A stretch of DNA of 64,000 bases from Verrucomicrobiota bacterium (GTDB lineage Bacteria > Verrucomicrobiota > Verrucomicrobiia > Limisphaerales > JAEYXS01): NCBI GenBank assembly GCA_023431185.1, contig JAEYXS010000112.1, positions 12,952-76,951 of the forward strand. Reading direction: 5' to 3'. The notes under the pieces were generated by a model. That model saw only the letters and a list, made by a program, of their open reading frames with translations, ran no database searches and was not told the origin of the DNA. The position numbers and the translations under genes are program-made. This document shows positions 34,349-43,865 of the stretch, one piece after another. Position 1 is the stretch's first letter, and the number at the start of each line of letters is the position of its first letter.

Positions 34349-35302
34349 ATGGTGAAACCAGTTTTAGGTCGGGGTTTGGGTGCGTTGCTGGGTGGAGCCG
34401 GTGCGGCGAAGCCCGCGCCTGCTTCCCCTGCTGCTGCCCCGGCGGCACCCGTCACGCCTGCTCCCGTCACCCCGGCAGCACCTGTGCTACCCACCGGTGA
34501 AGTCATCCGCAAGGTGGCCTTGAGTGAGATCCACCCCTGCGCTTTCCAGCCGCGCAAAGATTTCGCCCCCGAAGCCATCCAGGACCTCGCCGCCTCCATC
34601 AAGGAGCAAGGCATCGTCCAGCCCCTGCTCGTCCGCAAGAGTGCCGATGGCTACGAACTCATCGCCGGTGAACGCCGCTGGCGCGCCGCCCAGGTCGTCG
34701 GCCTGAGCGAAGTCCCCGTCATCGTCCGCGAAGCCACCGATGAACAACTCATCGAGCTCGCCCTCATCGAGAATCTTCAGCGCGAGAACCTGAACGCCAT
34801 CGAGGAAGCGCTCGGCTACAATCAATTGCTCGGCCAGTTCGGCCTCACGCAGGAACAGGTCTCCACGAAAGTCGGCAAGAGCCGCGCCGCCGTGGCCAAT
34901 GCGCTCCGTCTGCTGAAGCTCGCGCCTGAGCTCCAAGACTATCTCCGGCACGGCCAGCTTTCCGTCGGTCACGCCAAGGTCATCCTCGGCCTCGTCATCG
35001 AAGCCGAGCAAAAGCTCGCCGCCGAGCGCATCATCAAAGACGGCCTGAGCGTCCGCGAAACGGAAGAGATGGTCGCCGGCATGCTGGGCAAATCCAGCGC
35101 CTCCGAAGGCGTCCGGCACAGCACCAAGAAAACTCCCCCGAAAGACGCCCATGTGGCCGACCTCGAGCGCAAGCTGCAGGAGCGTTTCGGCACGCGCGTG
35201 GCCCTGAAATACAAGGCGGGCAAGGGCTCGGTGGAGATCCGCTTTTTCAATGACGACGACCTGGAGCGTGTGCTGCAGGTCGCCGGCATTCAGATGGATT
35301 AG
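34349..35302 (+). CDS. parB: ParB/Spo0J-family chromosome partition protein
   Basis: The 317-residue protein binds parS centromere sites and, as a CTPase in this family, spreads on DNA. The N-terminus is GRGLGALLGG, where ParB contacts ParA. It is followed by an Ala/Pro-rich linker (about 20-48), the nuclease/CTP-binding core with IHPCAFQPRKDF and GERRWRAAQ (residues 107-115), and then a helix-turn-helix domain (about 160-215). The C-terminal dimerisation region is at 270-317. parA is not adjacent, although the two usually lie together. Confidence 0.93.
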   Translation: MVKPVLGRGLGALLGGAGAAKPAPASPAAAPAAPVTPAPVTPAAPVLPTGEVIRKVALSEIHPCAFQPRKDFAPEAIQDLAASIKEQGIVQPLLVRKSADGYELIAGERRWRAAQVVGLSEVPVIVREATDEQLIELALIENLQRENLNAIEEALGYNQLLGQFGLTQEQVSTKVGKSRAAVANALRLLKLAPELQDYLRHGQLSVGHAKVILGLVIEAEQKLAAERIIKDGLSVRETEEMVAGMLGKSSASEGVRHSTKKTPPKDAHVADLERKLQERFGTRVALKYKAGKGSVEIRFFNDDDLERVLQVAGIQMD

Positions 35303-35343
35303 TGCACGGTCGCCTCGCTGGTGGCTGTGCTGGAGATACCGCC

Positions 35344-36471
35344 ATGACACCTGAGAACACACCCGGACTGCGTGCGCGCACGGCCGCCGCTCTCCGTCTT
35401 GAAGCCAGCCGTGTCCCCCAGCTCACCGCCTTCGTCGGCCTCGACGGTTTCGTCGATGAGATCCTCGATGTGGTGGACAAACGCCAGGACGTCGCCAACT
35501 ACCAGCGCATGCCCACCATCGCCAGTCTGGGCGAGCGCATCTCCGGCGCTGCTGGCCGCAGCACGAACATCGAGCTGGTCACCCGCCGCACGAAGCTGGG
35601 TGGCAATGGCCCCATCATGGCTAACGCCCTCGCCTCCTTCGGCTTGAACACCACTTACGTCGGCAGTCTGGGTTTCCCAAACCTTCATCCCGTTTTCAGT
35701 GAGTTCGCCCAGCGCGCCAAGGTCATCTCCATCAGCGAACCCGGCCACACGGATGCGCTCGAGTTCGAGGACGGCAAGCTCATGCTCGGCAAAATGTATC
35801 CTCTCGCCGAGGTGAACTGGGAAAACCTGAACGCCCGCGCGGGTGCTGAGAATGTCCGCAACCAGGTGTTGCAATCCACGTTCATAGCTTTCGTGAATTG
35901 GACCATGCTGCCGCACATGAGCGCCATCTGGGAACGCATGCTCGCCGAGATTGTCCCCACCTTGACGGGCGAGCGCCGCTGGATGTTCTTCGATCTCGCC
36001 GACCCCGCCAAACGCACACGCGAAGACCTGCTCCACGCGCTGGAGCTCGTCCACCAGTTCAACACCAAGTTCAAAGTCATCCTCGGCCTGAACGAGAAGG
36101 AAGCTTTCGAAGTAGGTGAAGTGCTCGGCCTCCCCATGCCCGATGGTTCACCCGATGGCCTCGGCTGTCTCACCCAGCGCATCGCTGAAAAAGTCGCCGT
36201 GGAAACCATCGTCGTTCATCCCGTCACCTACGCCTTGGCCGTCACCGATGGCCAGGCCTCCATGGTCTCCGGCCCGCGCATCCAGAAAGCGCTCATCACT
36301 ACCGGCGCGGGCGATCACTTCAACGCGGGCTTCTGCCTCGGCAAATTGCTCGGCCTCGATGACGCCGCAAGTGTATTGACCGGTGTCACCACCAGCGGGT
36401 ATTACGTGAAGACGGCAACCACACCCGGCATGCTCGACCTTGCAGGTATGATGGATAATTGGCCCTCGTAA
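35344..36471 (+). CDS. PfkB-family carbohydrate kinase
   Basis: The 375-residue protein has the PfkB second signature ITTGAGDHFNAGFCLG, with the catalytic base D324, and a GGNGP segment near residue 85 typical of the sugar-binding site. The N-terminal region (about 1-60) differs from ribokinase-type enzymes. The substrate is not clear; the family includes ribokinase, fructokinase and nucleoside kinases. It starts 41 bases after parB and peptide deformylase follows 24 bases later, so the three may form one transcript. Confidence 0.85.
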   Translation: MTPENTPGLRARTAAALRLEASRVPQLTAFVGLDGFVDEILDVVDKRQDVANYQRMPTIASLGERISGAAGRSTNIELVTRRTKLGGNGPIMANALASFGLNTTYVGSLGFPNLHPVFSEFAQRAKVISISEPGHTDALEFEDGKLMLGKMYPLAEVNWENLNARAGAENVRNQVLQSTFIAFVNWTMLPHMSAIWERMLAEIVPTLTGERRWMFFDLADPAKRTREDLLHALELVHQFNTKFKVILGLNEKEAFEVGEVLGLPMPDGSPDGLGCLTQRIAEKVAVETIVVHPVTYALAVTDGQASMVSGPRIQKALITTGAGDHFNAGFCLGKLLGLDDAASVLTGVTTSGYYVKTATTPGMLDLAGMMDNWPS

Positions 36472-36495
36472 GTCTCGCGTGAGACGATTATTGAA

Positions 36496-37158
36496 ATGGC
36501 AAACAAACGGAAATCGGTGAAGGCGCCGGGACGCAAAATAGCTATTAAGAGCCGTAAACCTCTGAAACACCGGACTAAACGACGCAAGAAAATGGTATTG
36601 GAGATCGTAAAATTTGGTCACCCGGTCCTCCGCCAAAAAGGCGCGAAGATCGAGAAAATCACGCCTGAGATCAAGCAACTCATCGATGACATGATGGCGA
36701 CGATGAAGGACGCCCACGGCGTCGGCCTCGCCGCCCAGCAGATCGGCCAGGCGTTGCAACTCGCCGTCATCGACGTACGCGGCATCGAGGACCGCCCTTC
36801 CACACTTCACTTGGATGGCAAACCGGCGGATGTGGATGCCTTCATGCCCCTGATCCTCCTCAACCCTGAGATCAAACCGGTGAACGAACCCGTCAAAGGT
36901 CCCGAAGGCTGCCTGAGCTTCCCGGAGATCTACGCCGACATCGAACGCCCTGAATCCGTCGATGTCACCATCACGACCCTCGATGGTAAAACGAAATCCT
37001 TCCGCTGCGGTGGCCTGCTCTCCCGCGCCGTCCAGCACGAGAACGACCACCTGAACGGCATCCTCTTCATCGACCGCATGGATCGTAACACGAAGCAGGA
37101 ACTGAAGCCGGAGATCGACGACCTCCAGGCGGCGACCAAGAAGAAGCTGAAGAAGTAA
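36496..37158 (+). CDS. def: peptide deformylase
   Basis: The 220-residue metalloenzyme removes the formyl group from nascent proteins. The three conserved motifs are present: GVGLAAQQIG (75-84), EGCLSFP with metal ligand C139, and HENDH with ligands H181, H185 and catalytic E182. The first 32 residues are a Lys/Arg-rich extension not found in most Def proteins. An ATG at 36592 (MVLEIVKFGHPVL) would give a normal-length enzyme and is an alternative start. The extension might target ribosomes or nucleic acid, but this is speculation. Confidence 0.93.
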   Translation: MANKRKSVKAPGRKIAIKSRKPLKHRTKRRKKMVLEIVKFGHPVLRQKGAKIEKITPEIKQLIDDMMATMKDAHGVGLAAQQIGQALQLAVIDVRGIEDRPSTLHLDGKPADVDAFMPLILLNPEIKPVNEPVKGPEGCLSFPEIYADIERPESVDVTITTLDGKTKSFRCGGLLSRAVQHENDHLNGILFIDRMDRNTKQELKPEIDDLQAATKKKLKK

Positions 37159-37255
37159 TCTTATTCTCCGGTTACGAAGTGGATGGCCCGGCCATCAGCG
37201 GCCAAGAATAAATTCTCGCTGAAACCTCCTGGTTTCAGCTATCGTCTTTCATCCC

Positions 37256-38722
37256 ATGAAAGCGACCTCCCTGCTCCGCCTCCGGCATCTCGTGTACTGC
37301 TTGCTGGTCCTTGGCACCCTGAACCTTCCTGCCGCCGAGAAACTCAACGTCCTCTTCATCGCCGTGGACGATATGAACAACCATCTCGGTTGTTACGGCA
37401 GCCCCATCGTGAAGACGCCGAACATTGATAAACTCGCCGCCAAGGGCGTCCGCTTCGATCGCGCCTACTGCCAGTTCCCCCTATGCAGCCCCAGCCGCAC
37501 CTCGCTGATGACCGGTCTGCGTCCGGACACCACCCAGGTCTTCGACCTCCAAAAACATTTCCGCAGTGTCATCCCCAATGCGGTCACCCTCTCCCAGCAC
37601 TTTCAGAATAACGGCTATTACGCCGCCCGCGTCGGCAAGATCTATCACTACGGCAACCCCGGCCAGATCGGCACGGATGGCCTGGATGACGCCCCCTCAT
37701 GGAATCACAAGGTGAACCCGAGCGGTCGCGACAAGGTCGAAGAGGCCAAGATCATCAACTACACGCCCAAACGCGGCCTCGGCAGTTCCCTCAGCGTCTG
37801 GGCCGCCGAAGGCACCGACGAGGAGCAGACCGATGGCATGGTCGCCACAGAAATCATCAAGCTCATGGAAGCGAGCAAGGACAAACCCTTCTTCCTCGCC
37901 GCCGGCTTCTACCGCCCGCATTGCCCTTATGTCGCTCCCAAGAAGTATTTCGATATGTACCCCTTGGATAAGATCCAGATGCCTTCCATCTCCGAGAGTG
38001 AATTCCGGGATGTGCCGGAACACGCCCTGTCCTCCACCTCACCGCGCCCATGGTTCGGCGTGACGGAGGAAGAAGCCCGCAAATCCAAACAGGCTTACTA
38101 CGCCGCCATCTCCTTTGTGGATGCGCAAGTCGGCCGCCTCATGACTGCTTTGGATCGCCTCAAGCTGGCTGATAAGACCGTCATCGTCTTCTGGAGCGAT
38201 CACGGTTATCACTGGGGCGAACACGGCTTGATCAAGAAACAGAGCATCTTCGAGGAATCCGCCCGCGTGCCCATGATTATCGCCGGTCCCGGCGTGAAGG
38301 CCGCCCCGAAAGGCTGCCAGCGCACCGTGGAACTCATCGACCTTTACCCCACGCTCGCCGACCTGTGCGGCCTGCCTAAACCGGCGAATGTCCACGGCAC
38401 CAGCCTGAAACCCCTGCTCCAGAACGCCACGGCCCCGTGGGATCGCCCGGCCTTCACCCAGGTCAATCGCGGCGGCACTCCCGGCCATTCTGTTCGCACC
38501 GAGCGCTGGCGCTATATCGAGTGGGATAACGGCAAGGCCGGGGCCCAACTCTACGACCACCAGACCGACCCCAACGAACTGAACAACCTCATCAAAGATG
38601 CCAAGCACGCCTCCATTGTCACCGAGATGAAAGCCCTGGTCCAAAAGAACTGGCCGGCCAACTCCTTCTCCAATCAGAAATCCGGTGGCGACGGGAAGAA
38701 AAAGAGCAAGAAGAAGGCGTGA
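37256..38722 (+). CDS. exported sulfatase (iduronate-2-sulfatase-like)
   Basis: The 488-residue protein has a signal peptide ending near LPAAEK, then NVLFIAVDDMNNHLGCYG with metal-binding aspartates. The formylglycine motif is C77-S-P-S-R, requiring a maturase for activity. Later parts (FFLAAGFYRPHCPYVAPKKYF, VIVFWSDHGYHWGEHG) are typical of iduronate-2-sulfatase-type enzymes of Planctomycetes and Verrucomicrobia that desulfate polysaccharides. The C-terminus is Lys-rich. It probably acts in the periplasm or outside the cell; substrate unknown. Confidence 0.93.
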   Translation: MKATSLLRLRHLVYCLLVLGTLNLPAAEKLNVLFIAVDDMNNHLGCYGSPIVKTPNIDKLAAKGVRFDRAYCQFPLCSPSRTSLMTGLRPDTTQVFDLQKHFRSVIPNAVTLSQHFQNNGYYAARVGKIYHYGNPGQIGTDGLDDAPSWNHKVNPSGRDKVEEAKIINYTPKRGLGSSLSVWAAEGTDEEQTDGMVATEIIKLMEASKDKPFFLAAGFYRPHCPYVAPKKYFDMYPLDKIQMPSISESEFRDVPEHALSSTSPRPWFGVTEEEARKSKQAYYAAISFVDAQVGRLMTALDRLKLADKTVIVFWSDHGYHWGEHGLIKKQSIFEESARVPMIIAGPGVKAAPKGCQRTVELIDLYPTLADLCGLPKPANVHGTSLKPLLQNATAPWDRPAFTQVNRGGTPGHSVRTERWRYIEWDNGKAGAQLYDHQTDPNELNNLIKDAKHASIVTEMKALVQKNWPANSFSNQKSGGDGKKKSKKKA

Positions 38723-38912
38723 GCCATGACCGATGTACCAACACTGCCAGAACATCCGGCATGAGTTGAAACATTATCACCTGTGCTTCTTTAAGCTTCG
38801 GCTGCGGAGTTTAACAAACCATTCCGCTTGCCAGCGTGTGCTGTCATGGCGTATAAAACCCCTGCTGTTTTGAAACCAACAGGGGTGGTGAAAAATATAA
38901 TTCCCGATTGAT

Positions 38913-39632
38913 ATGAACGAAAATATCCTGTCCGCACCTTACTCGGTGGCCGATGCGCCCGCTGACGAGCGCGCGCAATTTATCCGGCGCACCTACATAC
39001 ACCTGGCCGGGGCAATCTTCGCCTTCACAGCCTTGGAAGTCGTCTGGTTCATGACCGGCGTAGCCGCTTGGTTCGCCTCCATGGTCTTCAGCCTGCCGTT
39101 TTCCTGGATCGCCGTGATGGTCTGCTTCATGGGCGTGTCCTGGATCGCGGACAAGTGGGCTGCATCCGACGCCTCCTCCGGCATGCAATACCTCGGCTAC
39201 GCGGTGAACATACTTGCGCAGTCCATCGTATTCATTCCGCTCCTCTACATCGCTGTAAACTTCTCGGCGCCCAATACGCTCCCGCTCGCGGCCGGATTCA
39301 CCTTCCTGCTCTTCCTGGGGCTTACGGCGGCGGCGTTTATCACCCGCAAGGATTTCTCCTTCCTTGGGCCGGCCCTATGCGTGGGCAGCTTCATCGCCTT
39401 GGGTGTGATCGTGGTTTCCATCCTGTTCGGCTTCAGCCTTGGCCTCCTGTTCTCCTCCATCATGGTGGCGTTCGCGGGCGCGGCGATTCTTTACACCACA
39501 TCGAACATCATCCACCAGTATCAGCCGCACCAGCATGTGGCCGCCTCCGTGGCGCTCTTCGCCGCCGTCGCCCTGCTCTTCTGGTATGTGTTGCGCATCC
39601 TGATCGCGCTCTCCGGCCGTAGCGACGACTAG
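38913..39632 (+). CDS. Bax inhibitor-1/YccA-family membrane protein
   Basis: The 239-residue protein has seven hydrophobic segments and the BI-1 (TMBIM) family pattern, with YTSNIIHQYQPHQHVAASVALF near the C-terminus and RTYIHLAGAIFAFTALEVV at the first helix. Bacterial members such as BsYetJ are pH-sensitive calcium-leak channels; others (YccA) regulate the FtsH protease. Either role is possible. A 190-base leader contains a small imperfect hairpin near 38858-38886, and a terminator follows the gene. Confidence 0.88.
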   Translation: MNENILSAPYSVADAPADERAQFIRRTYIHLAGAIFAFTALEVVWFMTGVAAWFASMVFSLPFSWIAVMVCFMGVSWIADKWAASDASSGMQYLGYAVNILAQSIVFIPLLYIAVNFSAPNTLPLAAGFTFLLFLGLTAAAFITRKDFSFLGPALCVGSFIALGVIVVSILFGFSLGLLFSSIMVAFAGAAILYTTSNIIHQYQPHQHVAASVALFAAVALLFWYVLRILIALSGRSDD

Positions 39633-39651
39633 TCAGCTGTTAGTTTCCACC

Positions 39652-39689
39652 AAACGCCGGACTTCACTGTCCGGCGTTTTTTCTTTTTC
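39652..39689 (+). terminator. intrinsic terminator after the BI-1 gene
   Basis: An 11-bp perfect stem (AAACGCCGGAC 39652-39662 / GTCCGGCGTTT 39669-39679) with a TTCACT loop is followed by TTTCTTTTT, a strong rho-independent terminator 19 bases after the stop. Confidence 0.93.
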
Positions 39690-39735
39690 ACGGCTTGCCA
39701 ATCGCACCTCAAGCAGACTTGAATCTGGGTGCATC

Positions 39736-40200
39736 ATGAGCACCACCGCAGGCATCCGCTACGCCCATACCAATCTTATCGCCCGAGACTGGCGCAAGCT
39801 CGCCGACTTCTACCAGCAGGTGCTCGGCTGCGTGCCCGTCAGCACCGAGCGTGACCATCACGGCCCGCACATCGATGCCCTCACCGGCATGAGCGGCGTG
39901 CGCGTCCGCGGCCGTCACCTGCGCGTGCCCGGCCATGGCGAGAACGGCCCGACCATCGAGATTTTTCAATACGATCCTGCCGGACCCGACAATCCCCAGA
40001 CACTCGACAAACCCGGCTTCGCCCACCTTGCCTTTGAAGTGCCCGATGTCATCGCCAAGCGGGCGGAGATCCATGCCTGGGGTGGACGCGATGTCGGCCA
40101 GCTCACCACCTTCGACATCGCCGGAGCCGGCCGCCTCACTCTGATCTACATAACCGATCCCGAGGGTAACATCCTCGAGCTGCAAACCTGGCAACGTTGA
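39736..40200 (+). CDS. VOC-superfamily (glyoxalase/dioxygenase fold) protein
   Basis: The 154-residue protein has the paired beta-alpha-beta-beta-beta modules of the vicinal oxygen chelate family: YAHTNLIARDWRKLADFYQQVLG at the start and GFAHLAFEVPD...YITDPEGNILELQTW at the end. The candidate metal ligands are His and Glu residues. Its substrate is unknown. It is the first gene of a probable four-gene operon with two sialidase-like genes and a PhoD-type phosphatase. Confidence 0.85.
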   Translation: MSTTAGIRYAHTNLIARDWRKLADFYQQVLGCVPVSTERDHHGPHIDALTGMSGVRVRGRHLRVPGHGENGPTIEIFQYDPAGPDNPQTLDKPGFAHLAFEVPDVIAKRAEIHAWGGRDVGQLTTFDIAGAGRLTLIYITDPEGNILELQTWQR

Positions 40201-40209
40201 ACCAATCTC

Positions 40210-41265
40210 ATGAACGTGCTGCGACATCCTCCCTTGAGCCTGAAGGACATCTTCCTCGCCCTGCTCTGCTGCACTGCCTTTGCTTCCGCGCAGGAAGCCA
40301 CCCTCGTTGAGACCATCAAGCTCTGGGACAAAGGCAACCACAACGCCTTTACCGACCTCATCCGCTTCAAAAGCCGCTGGTACTGTGCCTTCCGGGAGGC
40401 CGACGCCCACGTCTCCAGCAAGGCGGATATCCGCATCCTCACCTCCAAGAACGGTCGCGATTGGGAATCCGCCAGTGTCATCGAGATGAAAGGCCACGAC
40501 CTGCGCGATCCCAAGCTCACCGTCAGCCCGGATGGCAAGTGGCTGGAACTGCTGGGTGGTGACACGATCCGCGAAGGCAACAAGCCCGCCACCTTGAGCC
40601 GCAGCTTTATCGCCCGCTCCCATGACGGCGTCGCCTGGAGCCGGATTGATTACGTGGCTCCCGATCAGGAATGGCTCTGGCGCATCACGTGGCATAAGAA
40701 AAAAGCTTATGGTGTGGCCTATGATGTCCGCCCGGAGATCCGCGCCCTGCGGCAATTCACCACCCGGCTCTATGTCTCCGACGACGGCGTTGAATTCCAG
40801 CCGCTGGCCGATCCATTGTGCGATGCGATCGGCTCCAACGAGGCGACCATCCGCTTCGCCAAAGACGGCACCGCGTACGTCCTGCAACGGCGCGATGGCC
40901 CAGACAAACAGACCACGGCTTTTCTCGGCACCAGCCACCCACCTTTCAAAGAATGGACCTGGAAAGACCTTGGCGTTTTCTTCGGCGGCCCCAATTTCAT
41001 CCAGATCCCCGATGGCCGCTGGATCGCCGCTGGCCGCATGTTTCGCCCGGATGAGGTCGGCAACATTGCCCCCCGAACTGTCATCTGCGAACTCGATGTG
41101 CAGCAAGGCAAACTCCGTCACCTGCTCGATCTTCCCAGCGGTGGTGATACCAGCTACGCCGGCCTGCAATACTACGGCAACCTCTGGGTCAGCTACTATT
41201 CCTCCCACGAAGGCAAGAGCAGCATCTACCTCTCGAAAGTGAAACTCCCGCGAGTAAAGAAGTGA
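40210..41265 (+). CDS. exported sialidase-like beta-propeller protein (copy 1)
   Basis: The 351-residue protein has a signal peptide (about residues 1-26, ending in ASAQ) and a BNR/Asp-box-type six-bladed propeller. Segments include HNAFTDLIRFKSRWYCAFREAD, ILTSKNGRDWESA, SYYSSHEGKSSIYLSKV and an Asp-box-like SHDGVAWSR. It is 45-50% similar by eye to the next gene, so they are tandem paralogues. It may cleave sialic-acid-like or other sugar residues, but the catalytic residues were not verified. It starts 9 bases after the VOC gene. Confidence 0.82.
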   Translation: MNVLRHPPLSLKDIFLALLCCTAFASAQEATLVETIKLWDKGNHNAFTDLIRFKSRWYCAFREADAHVSSKADIRILTSKNGRDWESASVIEMKGHDLRDPKLTVSPDGKWLELLGGDTIREGNKPATLSRSFIARSHDGVAWSRIDYVAPDQEWLWRITWHKKKAYGVAYDVRPEIRALRQFTTRLYVSDDGVEFQPLADPLCDAIGSNEATIRFAKDGTAYVLQRRDGPDKQTTAFLGTSHPPFKEWTWKDLGVFFGGPNFIQIPDGRWIAAGRMFRPDEVGNIAPRTVICELDVQQGKLRHLLDLPSGGDTSYAGLQYYGNLWVSYYSSHEGKSSIYLSKVKLPRVKK

Positions 41266-42278
41266 TGAAAACCGAACTGCTTCTCTCCCGCCGCCAATGG
41301 CTCCTCGCCACCAGCGGCCTCGCGCTCACTGCTCTCACCACCTCCGCTCAAGACACGCCCGCTCCCAAGCTTCTCTCTGTCCAAATGATTTGGGATACCG
41401 CCCCACACAATGCCTTCACCGACCTCGTTCGGCATAAAGATGAATGGTTCTGCGTGTTCCGCGAAGGGGCCAAACACGTCTCACCCGATGGCAAACTGCG
41501 CTTCATCTCCTCACGCGATGGCGAGAAGTGGGAATCCGCCGCGCTCGTGGAATCTCCGCTCGGCGATGCCCGCGATGCCAAGATCTGCATCACTCCCGAG
41601 GGCCGCCTGATGCTCAATGGCGCCATCGCCCTCGAAGACCAATCAAAGCACCGCCACCAATCCGCCGTCTGGTTCAGCAACGATGGCCGCAAATGGTCCG
41701 AGCCCACACTCATCGGCGATCCGGATTACTGGCTCTGGCGCGTGACGTGGCATGAAGGCAAGTGCTACACCATCGGCTACAACACGAACAAAGACCGCAC
41801 CAAACGCTCCTTGCGCCTCTACCGTAGCGACGACGGAAAGAAGTTCGAGGTGTGGAATGAACGTCTCTTCGATCAGTCCTCACCCGGTGAGAACACGATT
41901 CGTTTCTTGAAAGACGGCACTGCCATCTGCTTGGTGCGGCGCGATCTCGCTCCGTTCACCTCACTGCTCGGCACCTCCAAACCACCTTATAAAGAATGGA
42001 CGTGGCGTGAGGGCCTGTCACGCATCGGTGGCCCGAACTTCATCCAATTGCCCGACGGCCGCTTCCTCGCCGCCGGACGCAATCACGATGGCGCTGTGCG
42101 CACCTCCTTGTTCTGGCTGGATACAGATAAAGCCACTTTGACCGAGTGCCTGAAACTTCCTTCCGGGGGTGATTCCAGTTATCCCGGTTTAGTCTGGCAT
42201 GAGAAACAGCTTTGGGTTAGCTACTACTCCTCACACGATAAAAAGTCCGCCATCTATCTGGCCAAAGTATCACTATGA
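41265..42278 (+). CDS. exported sialidase-like beta-propeller protein (copy 2)
   Basis: The 337-residue protein has a Tat-like signal (SRRQWLLATSGLALTALTTSAQ) and the same propeller motifs as copy 1: HNAFTDLVRHKDEWFCVFREG, FISSRDGEKWESA, VSYYSSHDKKSAIYLAKV. Its ATG overlaps the upstream stop by 1 base (TGATG), and its end overlaps the PhoD-type start by 4 bases (ATGA), which supports translational coupling. Note that the two paralogues use different export signals, Sec-like in copy 1 and Tat-like here. Confidence 0.82.
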   Translation: MKTELLLSRRQWLLATSGLALTALTTSAQDTPAPKLLSVQMIWDTAPHNAFTDLVRHKDEWFCVFREGAKHVSPDGKLRFISSRDGEKWESAALVESPLGDARDAKICITPEGRLMLNGAIALEDQSKHRHQSAVWFSNDGRKWSEPTLIGDPDYWLWRVTWHEGKCYTIGYNTNKDRTKRSLRLYRSDDGKKFEVWNERLFDQSSPGENTIRFLKDGTAICLVRRDLAPFTSLLGTSKPPYKEWTWREGLSRIGGPNFIQLPDGRFLAAGRNHDGAVRTSLFWLDTDKATLTECLKLPSGGDSSYPGLVWHEKQLWVSYYSSHDKKSAIYLAKVSL

Positions 42279-43852
42279 CGCAGCCGCTGTATCCTCTGCT
42301 CTCGCCGAAGGCGATGAACCGCCGCTCTTTCCTGCTCGCCACCTCCTTCGCCGCCGCGGCCATGTGGTCGGATCAGGTGATCGGGGCCGTCACCAGCAAT
42401 CCGAAATTCTCCGCCTACCCCTTCCAGCTCGGCGTCGCCTCCGGCGATCCTGATGACTCCAGCGTGGTGCTCTGGACCCGTCTCGCGCCGCAACCGCTCG
42501 CGGACGATGGCGGCATGCCGCCCGCCGATGTCGAAGTCTCCTGGCAATTGGCCGAGGACGAAGCCATGACCAAGGTCGTGAAGAAAGGTAAGACTGTCGC
42601 CAACGCAGACTGGGCCCACAGCGTCCACGTGGAAGTGAACGGGTTGAAGCCTGACCGCTGGTATTGGTATCAGTTCAAAGCCGGTGGTGAAGTGAGCCAG
42701 AAAGGCCGCACCCGCACCATGCCCCCGAAGAACAGCACGCCCGAGCGCCTGCGCTTCACCTTCGCCTCCTGTCAGCACTTCGAGAGCGGTTACTTCACCG
42801 CCTACGAGCACATGCTCAAGGAAGACCTCGATCTCGTCCTGCACCTCGGCGATTACATCTACGAATACGCGGGCATCGACAAGCGCGTCCGCAAACATGT
42901 CGGACCTGAGTGCAAGACGCTGAACGGCTACCGCTCGCGTTACGCTCAGTATCGTTCGGATAAAGCTTTGCAAAACATGCACGCCGCCGTCCCTTGGGTC
43001 GCCACCTGGGATGACCACGAGTTCGATAACAACTGCGCGAACGACATCTCCGAGGAAAAAGGTGTCAACCCGGTCGATTTCCTCATCCGCCGCGCCGCGT
43101 CTTATCAGGCTTACTACGAGCACATGCCCTTGCGCCGCTCGGCCTTGCCCAAGGGCCCGAACATGACGCTCTATCGCAAACTGAACTTCGGCAAACTGGC
43201 CGAGTTCCAGGTGCTCGACACGCGCCAATACCGCTCCGATCAACCTTGTGGCGACGGTAACAAACCGCAATGCGATGAGGCGCTCGACCCAAGCCGCACC
43301 TTGCTCGGCACCAAACAGCGCGATTGGCTTTTCAATACGCTCGGCAAATCGGACGCCACCTGGAACATCATCGCCCAGCAAATCATGATCGCCCGCGTGG
43401 ACCGCAAGGCCGGCGCTGAGATTGGCTACAGCATGGACCAGTGGCCCGGCTACGAAGGCGATCGCCGCAAGCTCCTGAAGTTCCTGCACGACCGCAAGAT
43501 CTCCAACCCCGTCGCCCTCGCCGGTGACATCCACACGAACTGGGCGAATGAACTCATCGCGGACTTCGACAACCTCGAATCCAAGAGCGTCGCCACCGAA
43601 TTCGTCGGCACCTCCATCTCCTCCAGCGGTGACGGCACCAACGCGCCCAAGAATCTGGACGCCCTGTATTCCGAGAATCCCTTCGTGAAATACCACAACG
43701 CCGAGCGCGGTTACGTCCGCTGCGAAGTGACCCCGAAGCAATGGCGCACGGACTACCAGACCGTGGAATACGTCACCCGCCCCGGCTCACCATTGAACAC
43801 CCGCAGTTCGTTTGTGGTGGAGAGCGGTCAGCCTAAGTTGCAGAAAGCGTAA
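42275..43852 (+). CDS. PhoD-type alkaline phosphatase
   Basis: The 525-residue protein carries a Tat signal (MNRRSFLLATSFAAAAMW) starting at residue 14. The Fn3-like N-terminal domain (FQLGVASGDPDDSSVVLWTRLAP) is followed by the metallophosphatase core with FTFASCQHFESGYF, HLGDYIYEY, TWDDHEFDNN and HLGDIHTNW-like VALAGDIHTNW. PhoD enzymes are exported, metal-dependent phosphodiesterase/monoesterases that release phosphate. An alternative start is the ATG at 42314 directly at the Tat signal. It ends the operon of VOC, two propellers and this phosphatase. Confidence 0.93.
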   Translation: MTQPLYPLLSPKAMNRRSFLLATSFAAAAMWSDQVIGAVTSNPKFSAYPFQLGVASGDPDDSSVVLWTRLAPQPLADDGGMPPADVEVSWQLAEDEAMTKVVKKGKTVANADWAHSVHVEVNGLKPDRWYWYQFKAGGEVSQKGRTRTMPPKNSTPERLRFTFASCQHFESGYFTAYEHMLKEDLDLVLHLGDYIYEYAGIDKRVRKHVGPECKTLNGYRSRYAQYRSDKALQNMHAAVPWVATWDDHEFDNNCANDISEEKGVNPVDFLIRRAASYQAYYEHMPLRRSALPKGPNMTLYRKLNFGKLAEFQVLDTRQYRSDQPCGDGNKPQCDEALDPSRTLLGTKQRDWLFNTLGKSDATWNIIAQQIMIARVDRKAGAEIGYSMDQWPGYEGDRRKLLKFLHDRKISNPVALAGDIHTNWANELIADFDNLESKSVATEFVGTSISSSGDGTNAPKNLDALYSENPFVKYHNAERGYVRCEVTPKQWRTDYQTVEYVTRPGSPLNTRSSFVVESGQPKLQKA

Positions 43853-43865
43853 AACGCTGCTGAAT

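Noticed and set aside
39709..41208. 499-codon open frame on the minus strand
   Set aside because: It lies opposite the VOC and sialidase-like genes, with no signals or motifs.
42254..43741. 495-codon open frame on the minus strand
   Set aside because: It is antisense to the PhoD gene, which has all family motifs; no family features in the shadow frame.
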